A stretch of DNA of 18,942 nt from an uncultured Solobacterium sp. Lineage in GTDB: Bacteria > Bacillota_I > Bacilli_A > Erysipelotrichales > Erysipelotrichaceae. The stretch lies in NCBI GenBank assembly GCA_938041275.1, contig CALISH010000011.1, forward strand, positions 1 to 18,942. Direction: 5' to 3'. Every line of letters begins with the position of its first letter. The first letter of the stretch is position 1. This document shows positions 1 through 7,495 of this stretch, one piece after another. The notes below the pieces were generated by a model that searched no databases, was not told the origin of the DNA, and was given only the letters and a program-made list of their open reading frames with translations. Both the position numbers and the translations under genes were made by a program.

Positions 1-34
1 ATTAGCAAAATATTTAATTAAGTCATTAGGCAAA

Positions 35-77
35 TAAAAAAGAATGATGATTTTCAATTTCACACATCATCACTCTT
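35..77 (-). terminator. Rho-independent terminator of the RpiR-family gene
   Basis: Arms at 67-77 and 40-50 pair over 11 bp with one G-T pair. On the minus strand the hairpin is followed by a run of T. It lies just past the stop codon of the regulator gene and would end the leftmost transcript. Confidence 0.75.
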
Positions 78-85
78 AATACTTA

Positions 86-952
86 TTATCCTTCCCACTT
101 CGCACTGAATGTATCATTAACAAAAGTCTTCTTACTTACATCCTTAGCTTTTTCAGTTTTGTTATAATATCCTGCAAAAATGATATCTAGCACACATTGC
201 ATAGATGTTCTTGATTCAATACCACCGATTCGATAATACGATTCTGTATTACCAACTTGAAAATTAATATCTGATAAGTTTGCAATTTCATTTGCTGCAT
301 TTGATGTAATTGCTATAATTTTACACTTATTGTAATGCAAGATTCGTGCAATCTTTTCCATCTCAACAGTTAATCCTGTATAAGATACTATGATTGCTAA
401 ATCTTGTGGTCCTGTCTGACGTGCATGCATAGACATTTCTGAATAGTATGTATAAGAACAGATTGGCAATCCCATTCTGATCCCTTTCATTAATGCATCA
501 TGACAGATTAAATTTGATACACCACTTCCATATAATGTTATTGTTTTCGATTCCTGCAACCATTCTACAGCTTTTTCAAATTTATCTACGCTATTGAGCA
601 TCTTTACGTCAATTAGTGCACGTGTACAGTTTTGAATAACTTTTTCCATTGTATCTTGCAAACTGTCTGAACAATCAATGGGAATTCTATTCGTATTAAT
701 ATAGACATATTCTTGATAGTTTTGTATATCCGCATATAATCTCTGTTTAAAGTCGGAGAAACCATTTACTGAAAGTTTGCTACATACTCTAGAAACAGTA
801 CTTGCAGATGTAAATGTATTTGCACCTAGTGCAACAATTGAAAGTTCTAATGCTTGTTCTGGATGCAGTAACACAAAATCAACAACTTGTCGTTCACTGG
901 GTGATAAGTCTCTTAGTTGAGACATTTCAAGAAAAATATTATGTCTTTCCAT
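86..952 (-). CDS. RpiR/MurR-family transcriptional regulator (HTH + SIS)
   Basis: Phosphosugar-sensing transcriptional regulator of 288 aa, normal for the family. Residues about 1-75 form the RpiR-type helix-turn-helix domain, with TSASTVSRVCSKL at about 48-60 as recognition region and the family-typical GF.DFK after it. Residues about 120-250 are a SIS sugar-phosphate-binding domain with the motif YGSGVS at 141-146. The open frame continues five codons upstream to a GTG, but that GTG is itself part of a GTGAGG ribosome binding site 9 nt before the ATG at 952, so I use the ATG. The gene follows a mannose-type PTS operon ending at 1024 and is separated from it by a bidirectional terminator. 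By family precedent it probably controls that operon in response to a phosphorylated sugar. Ligand and sign of regulation cannot be read from sequence. Confidence 0.9.
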   Translation of the reverse strand: MERHNIFLEMSQLRDLSPSERQVVDFVLLHPEQALELSIVALGANTFTSASTVSRVCSKLSVNGFSDFKQRLYADIQNYQEYVYINTNRIPIDCSDSLQDTMEKVIQNCTRALIDVKMLNSVDKFEKAVEWLQESKTITLYGSGVSNLICHDALMKGIRMGLPICSYTYYSEMSMHARQTGPQDLAIIVSYTGLTVEMEKIARILHYNKCKIIAITSNAANEIANLSDINFQVGNTESYYRIGGIESRTSMQCVLDIIFAGYYNKTEKAKDVSKKTFVNDTFSAKWEG

Positions 953-979
953 ATACGTCAACCTCACTAGTAGTATATC

Positions 980-1017
980 AAAAAATCAGTCTGCGGATTC
1001 ATACGATTCCGCAGACT
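980..1017. terminator. Bidirectional terminator between EIIA and the regulator gene
   Basis: A perfect 10-bp stem (AGTCTGCGGA at 988-997 with TCCGCAGACT at 1008-1017) has T-rich sequence on both sides. On the minus strand it is followed by TGATTTTTTG, so it should end the mannose-type PTS transcript. The RpiR-family gene therefore probably has its own start nearby, although I see only a weak TATACT box. Confidence 0.85.
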
Positions 1018-1023
1018 TTTGCT

Positions 1024-1410
1024 TTATTTTTTTGGATAACTAAGAATTGATTCTTTTGTAACATTTTCCATGGTTGATATTAATGCATGTACATCATCTT
1101 TATCACCAAATACTGTTTCTAATATTGCAGCTAAATTAACACCAGCGAGTACATATACATTTGCATGCATTGTTATTTCCATACAACAAATTTTAAATGG
1201 AGTTCCATTTGCGATATCGCAAATAAACAAAATCGTTTCATCCTTGAATGCATGTAATAGTTTTTCAATCTCTGCTTGTAATTGATTCATATCCATTTCT
1301 TTCGTGAAATCAACTGCTGAATATGAATCGACATCACCTGCGAGCATATGGATACTTTCTAATGCCGAAGTTCCATAATGTCCATGCCCACATAAAACAA
1401 TTTGTGTCAT
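1024..1410 (-). CDS. PTS mannose-family EIIA component
   Basis: Cytoplasmic phosphocarrier (128 aa) that accepts phosphate from HPr and passes it to EIIB. The N-terminus has the EIIA(Man) pattern: a hydrophobic beta strand ending in GHG, with His9 the likely phosphorylated residue, then a helix ending in LAGD. DIANGTPF at about 65-72 matches the GGSPF loop, and VLAGVNLAAILE the GVN segment of the family. It is a single-domain EIIA, not fused to EIIB. Its ATG directly follows the TAG stop of the SIS gene, with only a weak purine-rich ribosome binding site, which suggests translational coupling. It is the last gene of the operon that begins with EIIB at 4329. Confidence 0.92.
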   Translation of the reverse strand: MTQIVLCGHGHYGTSALESIHMLAGDVDSYSAVDFTKEMDMNQLQAEIEKLLHAFKDETILFICDIANGTPFKICCMEITMHANVYVLAGVNLAAILETVFGDKDDVHALISTMENVTKESILSYPKK

Positions 1411-2169
1411 CTAGTTACCATTCTTCTTTACTACTTCTGTATAGTTTGCGTAAACCTGATTCATATAGTCAGCTGGAACTTCTGTAACATTAGGAGATAC
1501 AAAGATAAACATTTCATGTCCCATCTTTTGTAATTCTAAAGCTGTTTCAGACGCAATACATTGGGTGATAACCATAGCTGCTACAGTACTTGATCCACCT
1601 ACTGGTTGTGGATATCCAGGAATGGATACAAGAGCATCCTCTAATGGACAGCAGTTAGAAATAATGATATCTGCAACATCGCCTAACTTATTACCACTTG
1701 AGTGAATTGGCTGTGCTTTCTTATAGTTATCCTCACTTGTAATTGCTACAACCTTCATTCCTTTTTGCTTTGCATACATAGCAACTTCAATTGGAGCTGC
1801 ATTTAATCCACCATGGGAATATACAATCATTACTTCTCCTTCATGGAAAGTAAAACTTTGTAAAAAGTTACGGATATAGCCTTCTTGACGTTCAATCCAA
1901 AGTAACTCTCTTGCTCCACCTGGACCAATAACATTGCTCCACATCAAACGCGGATCCATTAATGGATGAAATCCTACTACTCCACCATAACGTGGGAACA
2001 TATCCTGAATTGGCAATACAGAATGTCCGCTTCCAAATAAGTGGACCATGTTACCATTATTAATAGCTTTTGCGCATAACTTTGCTGCTGCTTTAATCTT
2101 TTCGCTTTGTGTTGAATCAATTGATTGAATCACTTCAGAAAAACGCTCTACATATTTTAAGTTTGTCAT
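1411..2169 (-). CDS. SIS-domain protein, UPF0309 family
   Basis: Cytoplasmic 252-aa protein with one SIS (sugar isomerase) fold. The phosphosugar-binding loop LFGSGHS is at 44-50, a second SIS element VYSHGGLNAAPIE at 116-128, and VVAITS opens the next strand. The arrangement resembles the UPF0309 / SIS_2 group, whose reactions are largely unassigned. AGAAAGG lies 10 nt before the ATG. Placed between EIID and EIIA of a mannose-type PTS, it probably acts on the phosphosugar that the PTS delivers, as isomerase, deaminase-like enzyme or lyase. No catalytic assignment can be made from the sequence alone. Confidence 0.85.
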   Translation of the reverse strand: MTNLKYVERFSEVIQSIDSTQSEKIKAAAKLCAKAINNGNMVHLFGSGHSVLPIQDMFPRYGGVVGFHPLMDPRLMWSNVIGPGGARELLWIERQEGYIRNFLQSFTFHEGEVMIVYSHGGLNAAPIEVAMYAKQKGMKVVAITSEDNYKKAQPIHSSGNKLGDVADIIISNCCPLEDALVSIPGYPQPVGGSSTVAAMVITQCIASETALELQKMGHEMFIFVSPNVTEVPADYMNQVYANYTEVVKKNGN

Positions 2170-2184
2170 ATTAAATAAACCTTT

Positions 2185-3027
2185 CTAGAATGTATAAATT
2201 CCACTTAATTTTCCAATGATAGTTAATAAAATTGCGATAACCAATATGAATCCCATAATAAACAATGGCGATTTCTTCTTCTTTGCATATAATCTATATA
2301 CACCGATTGTTAATAATAATGGTAGTAGTTTAGGGAAGATTGCATTAATCATATCATCTACGTTGACTGCTGCTGTTTCACCACCTGGAGGAGTGATTAC
2401 AAGTGGTATTGATAAACTTACAAATGAAGCAATCAATGCACCGACAACGATAAGTCCTAAAATTGTCATTGTTTTTGTAATCAACTCTAGTTTCCCTGAC
2501 TTCATGAATTTCTTCATGAATCCGATTCCAGTTGAATAACCAACATTCCATAGTCTCCAACTCATTATTGATGTTAATACTGGATAACCTACCGCATATA
2601 ACAATGGTCCTAAATATAGGAAAACATTTCCTGTATTTGTGATTGTCATTGTGATTGTTAATAGTAATGGGATAATTGTGGCAACCCATAATGAATCTCC
2701 AATTGCACTGGTAGGACCAATTAATGCAACCTTAATCGATTCTGCAACATCTGGAGTAATCTCCTTATTTGCTACAGACTCTTCTACACCGATTAAGATA
2801 CCTGGCGCAATTGCACCTAACTGCTGTTCTGTATTAAATAACGTTAGACTACGTTTATATGCTTCTACCTTATCTTCCTTTGTCGTATATAGTTCTTCAA
2901 TTACAGGGCTCATGGTATGCGCCATGGCATTTCCAAGCAGGTTTTCTCCCTGTTGTGAACAACCATGCCAGAAGAACCAAGTCTTCCATGATTTATGCAA
3001 AGTACTTTTAGATACTTTTTTACTCAT
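2185..3027 (-). CDS. PTS mannose-family EIID component
   Basis: Membrane subunit (280 aa) that forms the sugar translocator with EIIC. The N-terminal cytoplasmic part contains WFFWHGCSQQGENLLGNAMAH, typical of the family's opening, then GILIGVEESVANKEI and the GPTSAIGDSLW loop, all family hallmarks. The C-terminal third holds several hydrophobic helices and ends near IIGKLSGIYTF. The open frame extends six codons further, but AAAGGGTGAG in that extension is a good ribosome binding site for the ATG at 3027. That start overlaps the end of EIIC by 8 nt (ATGAGTAA), so the two subunits are probably translationally coupled. Confidence 0.92.
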   Translation of the reverse strand: MSKKVSKSTLHKSWKTWFFWHGCSQQGENLLGNAMAHTMSPVIEELYTTKEDKVEAYKRSLTLFNTEQQLGAIAPGILIGVEESVANKEITPDVAESIKVALIGPTSAIGDSLWVATIIPLLLTITMTITNTGNVFLYLGPLLYAVGYPVLTSIMSWRLWNVGYSTGIGFMKKFMKSGKLELITKTMTILGLIVVGALIASFVSLSIPLVITPPGGETAAVNVDDMINAIFPKLLPLLLTIGVYRLYAKKKKSPLFIMGFILVIAILLTIIGKLSGIYTF

Positions 3028-3805
3028 GTAACTCACCCTTTCCATTTAAGACGTAATATACAATTGCAATTATGATTGCAAACATTGCACATGCCATCAT
3101 ACTTAGTTTCAAATATCCAACGAGCATAAATCCAAAGACTACTAATGCCCATTGCCATTTTTCTTTGATCAAGAATGAAAGTAAAATCCCCATTCCTAAA
3201 GCTGCCATCATACCACCAAATGTGTTAATTGTTATTAAAAACCATGCTGGAATGATTTCTGCCACATTTATTCCACTCTGCGATCCAACAACTGCTGTTG
3301 TAGATAACAAAATCATTGCAGGAATAAATCTAGTTAAAAAGCCAATTATATTTCCTAAGCCAGCATTTGCAAATGCAATCTTCTTAGGATTAGCTTCTAA
3401 TGCACCTTGATAAGAAATACGGTTAGTAAATAAATTTAATGCATAGTTTACATTCCACATTGCAACACCAATTGCACCGCCAACAACAGAGAATGTCCAC
3501 ATTACTGCTGTTGTTGTAGCTAAATCACCAGTATCAAATGCAAGTGCTCCAGCAACTCCAATATATGTTGCATATGATAAATCCCAGCCCACTGCTCCAC
3601 CAGGAGTCACTGAACCTAAATTCGCTAATTGAAGTAGTAGACCTAATTGAATAGCTAATGGAACATTACCCATAATTATACCCACTACCAACGATGCCAC
3701 TATTGGACGACCCAAGCTATACCATCCTATCGTGTTACCAACTATTGATCCAATAGAAGCTAGATAAATAAAAATTGCGATTAATATTGCTTGAATTATA
3801 TTCAT
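3020..3805 (-). CDS. PTS mannose-family EIIC component
   Basis: Polytopic membrane subunit (261 aa, usual length) of a mannose/sorbose-family PTS. The N-terminus runs straight into hydrophobic helices. GRPIVASLVVGIIMGNVPLAIQLG at about 33-56 and the following LLQLANLGSVTPGGAVGWDLSYAT are characteristic of EIIC(Man/Sor/Aga) and form part of the sugar site. EIIB ends 11 nt upstream and EIID overlaps by 8 nt. The ribosome binding site (GTGAGAT) is modest. Mannose, fructose, sorbose and amino-sugar members cannot be told apart here by eye. Confidence 0.92.
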   Translation of the reverse strand: MNIIQAILIAIFIYLASIGSIVGNTIGWYSLGRPIVASLVVGIIMGNVPLAIQLGLLLQLANLGSVTPGGAVGWDLSYATYIGVAGALAFDTGDLATTTAVMWTFSVVGGAIGVAMWNVNYALNLFTNRISYQGALEANPKKIAFANAGLGNIIGFLTRFIPAMILLSTTAVVGSQSGINVAEIIPAWFLITINTFGGMMAALGMGILLSFLIKEKWQWALVVFGFMLVGYLKLSMMACAMFAIIIAIVYYVLNGKGELHE

Positions 3806-3816
3806 AATTTATCTCA

Positions 3817-4329
3817 CTATTCTATTCTTTTTAACCCTTCTTTTATCTGTTGCCACTGTACTTCTTTATCCGTTGGCATCTGCTGAAAAACGGTTTTAAT
3901 TCCTTTGCTAGATAAATCATCTAAGACTTCAACATCTTTTTCAGAAAAGTATAATGTCTGACCTACACCTATACCTTTGAAAACATAAGATGAAGCTTCC
4001 TTTCTAGAGCAGTTGCCAATGTTTACTGCAGATGCCAACGACAGTTGTTCTTGTAGTAAAGCCAAATTCTCTGCAGCACGTGTTACAAGTAATACATTTT
4101 CATCCCGTGGATGATGACTAAGAAATGATTCAACAGCTGATGTTGTCAATATTTCTGGTTCATATGCATCAGATATTCCCATCAACATAATTTCTGCTAA
4201 CATCTCACTTACAGCAAGTGCATCATCTAATGCAATTATTTTTTTAATATTTAGAACTTTAGCCCATGCTGTAACAATTTGTCCGTGAATCAACCTGTCA
4301 TCAATCCTAATAAATAATGATCCGTTCAT
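3817..4329 (-). CDS. PTS mannose-family EIIB component
   Basis: Cytoplasmic phosphotransfer protein (170 aa) carrying phosphate from EIIA to the incoming sugar. The N-terminal motif RIDDRLIHGQ holds the phosphorylated His15, followed by VTAWAK as in EIIB(Man/Sor/Aga). VLLVTRAAENLALL and the NIGNC segment at about 108-112 fit the rest of the fold. AAGGAGG lies 11 nt upstream of the ATG. It is the first gene of the operon EIIB-EIIC-EIID-SIS-EIIA, so control of the whole unit probably lies in the 146 bp before it. Confidence 0.93.
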   Translation of the reverse strand: MNGSLFIRIDDRLIHGQIVTAWAKVLNIKKIIALDDALAVSEMLAEIMLMGISDAYEPEILTTSAVESFLSHHPRDENVLLVTRAAENLALLQEQLSLASAVNIGNCSRKEASSYVFKGIGVGQTLYFSEKDVEVLDDLSSKGIKTVFQQMPTDKEVQWQQIKEGLKRIE

Positions 4330-4353
4330 ATTGTTAAATTCCTCCTTGACTTA

Positions 4354-4381
4354 ATTATGGTCTATTTAAAATTGAAAACAA
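4354..4381 (-). promoter_or_regulatory. Possible promoter of the mannose-type PTS operon
   Basis: TTGTTT (4381-4376) and CATAAT (4359-4354) are separated by 16 bp. The implied start would fall almost on the AAGGAGG ribosome binding site, giving a very short leader, so the assignment is tentative. Confidence 0.3.
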
Positions 4382-4412
4382 TCGTATTACAGCTATCTGG
4401 AAATCGTTTTCA
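4373..4412. promoter_or_regulatory. Inverted operator-like pair, cre-like on one side
   Basis: TGAAAACAAT at 4373-4382 (plus) and TGAAAACGAT at 4412-4403 (minus) are inverted copies matching at 9 of 10 positions, with centres about 30 bp apart. The upstream copy, read as the 14-mer 4412-4399, fits the relaxed catabolite-responsive element TGWNANCGNTNWCA with one mismatch. The pair lies before EIIB and overlaps the candidate promoter. It could bind the RpiR-family regulator at 86-952, CcpA, or both. Confidence 0.4.
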
Positions 4413-4419
4413 TATTCAG

Positions 4420-4447
4420 AAAAAAAGCATCCACTAAATAGTGAATG
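4420..4447 (-). terminator. Terminator of the ABC importer operon
   Basis: An 8-bp stem (4440-4447 with 4428-4435, one G-T pair) with a 4-nt loop is followed on the minus strand by C and seven T. It lies just beyond the ATPase stop codon. Confidence 0.8.
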
Positions 4448-4475
4448 TATGTTTTAAAACTATTGTCTACCTACA

Positions 4476-5276
4476 TTATTTTGCTAGTAGGATACGATCA
4501 TCTGCTAGATTACTTCCTGTATTAGCATGGAAGCGTTCCATTAAGTCATATACTGACATGTTTGCTCTTTGCTCACCTTTGATGTCTATGACAATATGAC
4601 CATCATTCATCATAATTGTACGGTCGCCAACTTCAAGAGCTTGTTGCATCTGATGGGTTACCATCAAGCATGTAATATGATGCTTTTGAACTATTTCTTG
4701 GGTAAGTTTCATAATCTTTGCGGCTGCCTTTGGATCTAGTGCAGTTGTATGTTCATCTAGTAATAATAACTTTGGTGGTACAATCGTTGCCATTAATAAT
4801 GTTAACGCTTGGCGCTGTCCTCCAGAAAGATTTCCGACTAGCGTATGCATGCGATTTTCAAGTCCCATATCAAGCATTTTAAGCTGTTCTTTGAATAGTT
4901 CACGTTCTTTGTTTGTAATCCAAGAAAATGGTGATTTCTTTTCCTTTGCACTTAAACATGCAAGTGCTAGATTTTCTTCAATTGTCATGTTAGGTGCGGT
5001 TCCCTTTAGAGGGTCTTGGAATAAGCGTCCAATATAACTAGCACGTTGGTACTCTTTTACATAAGTGATATCCGTATCATCCAAAAGAATCTTACCTTTA
5101 TCTGGGATAATACTACCAGCAATGGTATTCAGAATGGTGGATTTACCTGCTCCATTTGAACCAATGATACAAATGAATTCGCCTATTTCAACATGTAAAT
5201 TCAAATCATGAAGTACATTTTTTTCATCAATACTTCCTGCATTGAATGTAACGGAAAGATTTTGTATATCTAACAT
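4476..5276 (-). CDS. ABC transporter ATP-binding protein (TrpZ-like importer)
   Basis: Cytoplasmic ATPase (266 aa) of an amino-acid-type importer paired with the permease and binding protein upstream. Walker A GSNGAGKST is at 39-47, Q-loop LFQDP at 85-89, signature LSGGQ at 150-154, Walker B LLLLDE at 170-175 and the switch His in VTHQ at 208. The Walker B extension EHTTALDP, with His where most ATPases have Pro, matches what I recall of the group that pairs with ABC_sub_bind-type binding proteins (TrpXYZ). All catalytic motifs are intact. The ATG lies 3 nt after the permease stop, with GAAAGGGG as ribosome binding site. The substrate is inferred from the Trp-type T-box upstream, not from the ATPase. 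Confidence 0.9.
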   Translation of the reverse strand: MLDIQNLSVTFNAGSIDEKNVLHDLNLHVEIGEFICIIGSNGAGKSTILNTIAGSIIPDKGKILLDDTDITYVKEYQRASYIGRLFQDPLKGTAPNMTIEENLALACLSAKEKKSPFSWITNKERELFKEQLKMLDMGLENRMHTLVGNLSGGQRQALTLLMATIVPPKLLLLDEHTTALDPKAAAKIMKLTQEIVQKHHITCLMVTHQMQQALEVGDRTIMMNDGHIVIDIKGEQRANMSVYDLMERFHANTGSNLADDRILLAK

Positions 5277-5279
5277 TAG

Positions 5280-6170
5280 TTATTTCCCCTTTCTCATATG
5301 TAAAGAAAGTTCTTTTTTGATTGTCGGTGCTGCTACTGCAAGTGCGACAATCAAAGCTGTCACTAGTTTTAATGATTGTACGTTGATAATCTTTGTCTGC
5401 AAAATAACCGCATAAATCATTCGATATACAACATTCCCAACAAAACAAGCTGTTAAATTACGTGATAATGATTTTCTTCCTTGTATTAGTGATTCACCAA
5501 TAATCAAGCATGCTAGTCCAACCACCACAATACCAGTACCAGCATTGATATCGCTTGTCTTATTAAACTGTCCAACGAGTGCTCCACTTAAACCAACTAA
5601 CATATTAGCTATGACTAGTCCAAGTGTAATCATATTTTTGACATTTACACTAGACGCTGTTACCATCGCACGATTATCTCCTGTTGCACGCAAAGATAAT
5701 CCTAGTCTAGTTGATAAGAATAAACGTAAGAGAATCATGCATACAACTAATAAAATAATCACGAATATGCTAGCATACCAACTGCCACCAATATTTATTT
5801 TCTTTAGGATTGTAAATACTGTTGTTTGTTTTAAAAGTGATATTTGGCTTGACCATCCCATGACAAATAGATTAACTGTGTATAGTCCTGTGCTTGTAAT
5901 GATTCCTGAAATAATAGATGGAACACCCATACGTGTTTGTAAAAAGGCTGTAATATAACCTGCAGCACCACCTGCAAGCATGCCTAATAAAATACCTAAG
6001 ATAGGATGACCAACAAATGCACAAGATACAGATATCGCCATACCTAGGACAAAGCTTCCATCTGTTGTTAAATCAGCGATATCTAAAAGACGGTAACTAA
6101 TAAATAAAGCGATTGATACAAATGCATATAAAGCTCCTAATTCTAAAGTAGTTTGCAAAATACTTAGCAT
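5280..6170 (-). CDS. ABC transporter permease (TrpY-like)
   Basis: Integral membrane protein (296 aa) of the branched-chain-type permease family (BPD_transp_2). The early segment YRLLDIADLTTDGSFVLG and the later GLSGALVGQFNKTSDINAGTGIVVVGLACLIIGESL are typical of permeases next to ABC_sub_bind-type binding proteins. Roughly eight hydrophobic segments are visible. The frame is intact. AAGGGAT lies 6 nt before the ATG and overlaps the stop codon of the binding-protein gene. With the binding-protein gene broken, this permease may lack its own substrate donor. Confidence 0.9.
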   Translation of the reverse strand: MLSILQTTLELGALYAFVSIALFISYRLLDIADLTTDGSFVLGMAISVSCAFVGHPILGILLGMLAGGAAGYITAFLQTRMGVPSIISGIITSTGLYTVNLFVMGWSSQISLLKQTTVFTILKKINIGGSWYASIFVIILLVVCMILLRLFLSTRLGLSLRATGDNRAMVTASSVNVKNMITLGLVIANMLVGLSGALVGQFNKTSDINAGTGIVVVGLACLIIGESLIQGRKSLSRNLTACFVGNVVYRMIYAVILQTKIINVQSLKLVTALIVALAVAAPTIKKELSLHMRKGK

Positions 6171-6178
6171 ACTATCCC

Positions 6179-7146
6179 TTACTTTCCTGTTGTCTCAACT
6201 GTTACTACTTGTCCAAAATCTGCGAAAATATCTGGGTTTACACCTAACTTCTCTGCTACTTCTGTATTTACAGTGATAATACCACCATCTAGTGTGATAA
6301 ATTCTTCTGTCTTTTTGAATCCTGGCTGTAAGACTTCATATGCAAGCTTAGCTGTCTTTACACCAGCATCTGTATAATTCACTCCACAAGTCGCAAATGC
6401 ACCTGATCTAACAAAGGAATCTGCTCCTGCATAATGTGGGATATTTGCATTCATAAATGCCTCATAGATAGCAAGTTCAGAAGACATAATCACGTTATCT
6501 GTTGGTGTAAATACTGCATCTACTTTACTTGCGATAAGAGATGATGCGGCAGCGATTACTTCTTGACTTGTATTTGCGGTTGCTTCGATATATTTAATTT
6601 TCTTTTCATCTAAGATCTTTTTCACTTCTGCAATTGGTTTTTGTCAGTTTGCTTCTGAATTTGAATAAAGTAAACCAACTATCTGTAAGTTTGGATTTTG
6701 TTTTAACATCATATCAACAAATTGCTTTGTATTAAGTGCATCAGAAGTACCTGTTACTCGATCAATTCCTGTTAATGAAGCTACTTCTGGATCACTAATC
6801 GTAGCGTAAACTACTGGTATCTCTGTATCCTCACTTACTACAACCATTGTTTGTGCTGCTAGTGTACCAATTGGGATAATAATATCTGCTCCATCTGTTA
6901 CTGCTTGCTTACCAATTTGCATTAATGTAGACTGATCATTTTGACCAGAATAGATTTCTACTTCTGCTGTTTCATCTAACTCTTTTAATTCATTTTCAAT
7001 TGCGACTGCAATTTCATCAATGGATGCATGATCTAATTGCTTTACAATCACATACTTCTTCGCATCTTTTTTGATGTAGAAAGTAAAAAACACCCAATCA
7101 TCATACTGCATAGTAAAACACAAATTACCTGTACTAACTTTTTCAT
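6179..7146 (-). pseudogene. ABC substrate-binding lipoprotein (TrpX-like), frameshifted and with an in-frame TGA
   Basis: Binding protein of the ABC_sub_bind family (TrpX type) that would deliver substrate to the permease. The true start is the ATG at 7146, 9 nt after GGAGG. It opens a lipoprotein signal, MKKLVQVICVLLCSMMIGC, with lipobox MIGC and Cys19 as lipid site. That frame stops after about 31 codons, while the mature domain (from KKDAKKYVIVK) continues in the -1 frame, so one base is missing, most simply in the A6 run at 7067-7072. The mature domain is then cut by TGA at 6646-6644, directly after LLYSNSEAN. Family members usually have Ser there, so TCA to TGA is likely. The same frame continues in register with QKPIAEVKKILDEKK and runs to 6179. 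Repairing both gives 322 aa, a normal length. Sequencing error, decay, or -1 frameshifting on A AAA AAG plus readthrough are the alternatives. Confidence 0.85.
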
Positions 7147-7190
7147 GTGATATAGCCTCCTTCTCTCTGCATTTTTAGTCAATAACATAC

Positions 7191-7223
7191 AAAAAAATGC
7201 CTGCCCACAAAAGGACAAGCATT
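7191..7223 (-). terminator. T-box-controlled terminator of the ABC importer leader
   Basis: Arms 7223-7213 and 7206-7196 pair over 11 bp (three G-T pairs) with a 6-nt loop. A run of T follows to 7191. It overlaps the region next to the T-box core and is the switch that uncharged tRNA would disrupt. Confidence 0.88.
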
Positions 7224-7447
7224 AACCTACGGTACCACCTTTTTTAATAGTCTTCTGACTATTCTCTCTTTAAAAATGCAATCACATTCTCTGTCTTTTA
7301 ACGCTGACATTGCGTCTTAAATACTTGTACAAGCTTTCCTTAAGCCCTCATGGGTCCATTTGCATACCGCATGCCTGCAGGTTTCCACCATCCCCGCTCT
7401 CTAGAAGTTGCCTTTGTATGTTTGATTCTCAATCATCGGTTTGTTAT
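7191..7447 (-). ncRNA. T-box riboswitch leader, probable Trp (UGG) specifier
   Basis: tRNA-sensing leader before the TrpXYZ-type importer genes. The T-box core AGGTGGTACCGTAG at 7240-7227 closely matches AGGGTGGNACCGCG and is followed by the terminator at 7223-7191. Stem I features are present: AGAGAG at about 7402-7397, GGTGGAAACC near 7390-7379, and the 3' side reading TGG ACCCA TGAG. By the usual spacing (specifier, 5 nt, TGAG) the specifier codon is TGG at 7358-7356, i.e. tryptophan. The N of UGGN is U, which pairs best with discriminator A and only by wobble with G, so Trp is probable rather than certain. Uncharged tRNA should favour the antiterminator and turn on the importer. The transcript start is estimated from the promoter. 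Confidence 0.9.
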
Positions 7448-7453
7448 GTTGAA

Positions 7454-7482
7454 ATAGTATGGTAGTCAGAAACTTTTGCCAA
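7454..7482 (-). promoter_or_regulatory. Promoter of the T-box leader
   Basis: TTGGCA at 7482-7477 and TACTAT at 7459-7454 are spaced by 17 bp, a good housekeeping sigma match. It sits 13 nt past the stop codon of the upstream permease, with no clear terminator between, so some readthrough from the ABC-2 operon is possible. Confidence 0.7.
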
Positions 7483-7495
7483 TTATTTTTATTCA

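Noticed and set aside
2378..2689. A 103-codon minus-strand frame inside the EIID gene
   Set aside because: It is out of frame with an intact EIID gene, has repetitive low-complexity composition (NNHNDNHK, ININNE) and no ribosome binding site.
6644..6646. TGA as a sense codon (Trp in code 4) or selenocysteine
   Set aside because: Other genes use TGG for Trp and ftsK ends in TGA. Family proteins have Ser rather than Trp or Cys here as far as I recall, and no SECIS-like hairpin is evident after the TGA.
7085..7090. The T6 run as site of the frameshift instead of the A6 run
   Set aside because: Adding one T here also restores the frame but gives a hydrophobic CFFTFYIKK stretch after the lipid Cys. 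The A-run repair gives a more usual Ser/Thr/Lys linker. Not fully excluded.
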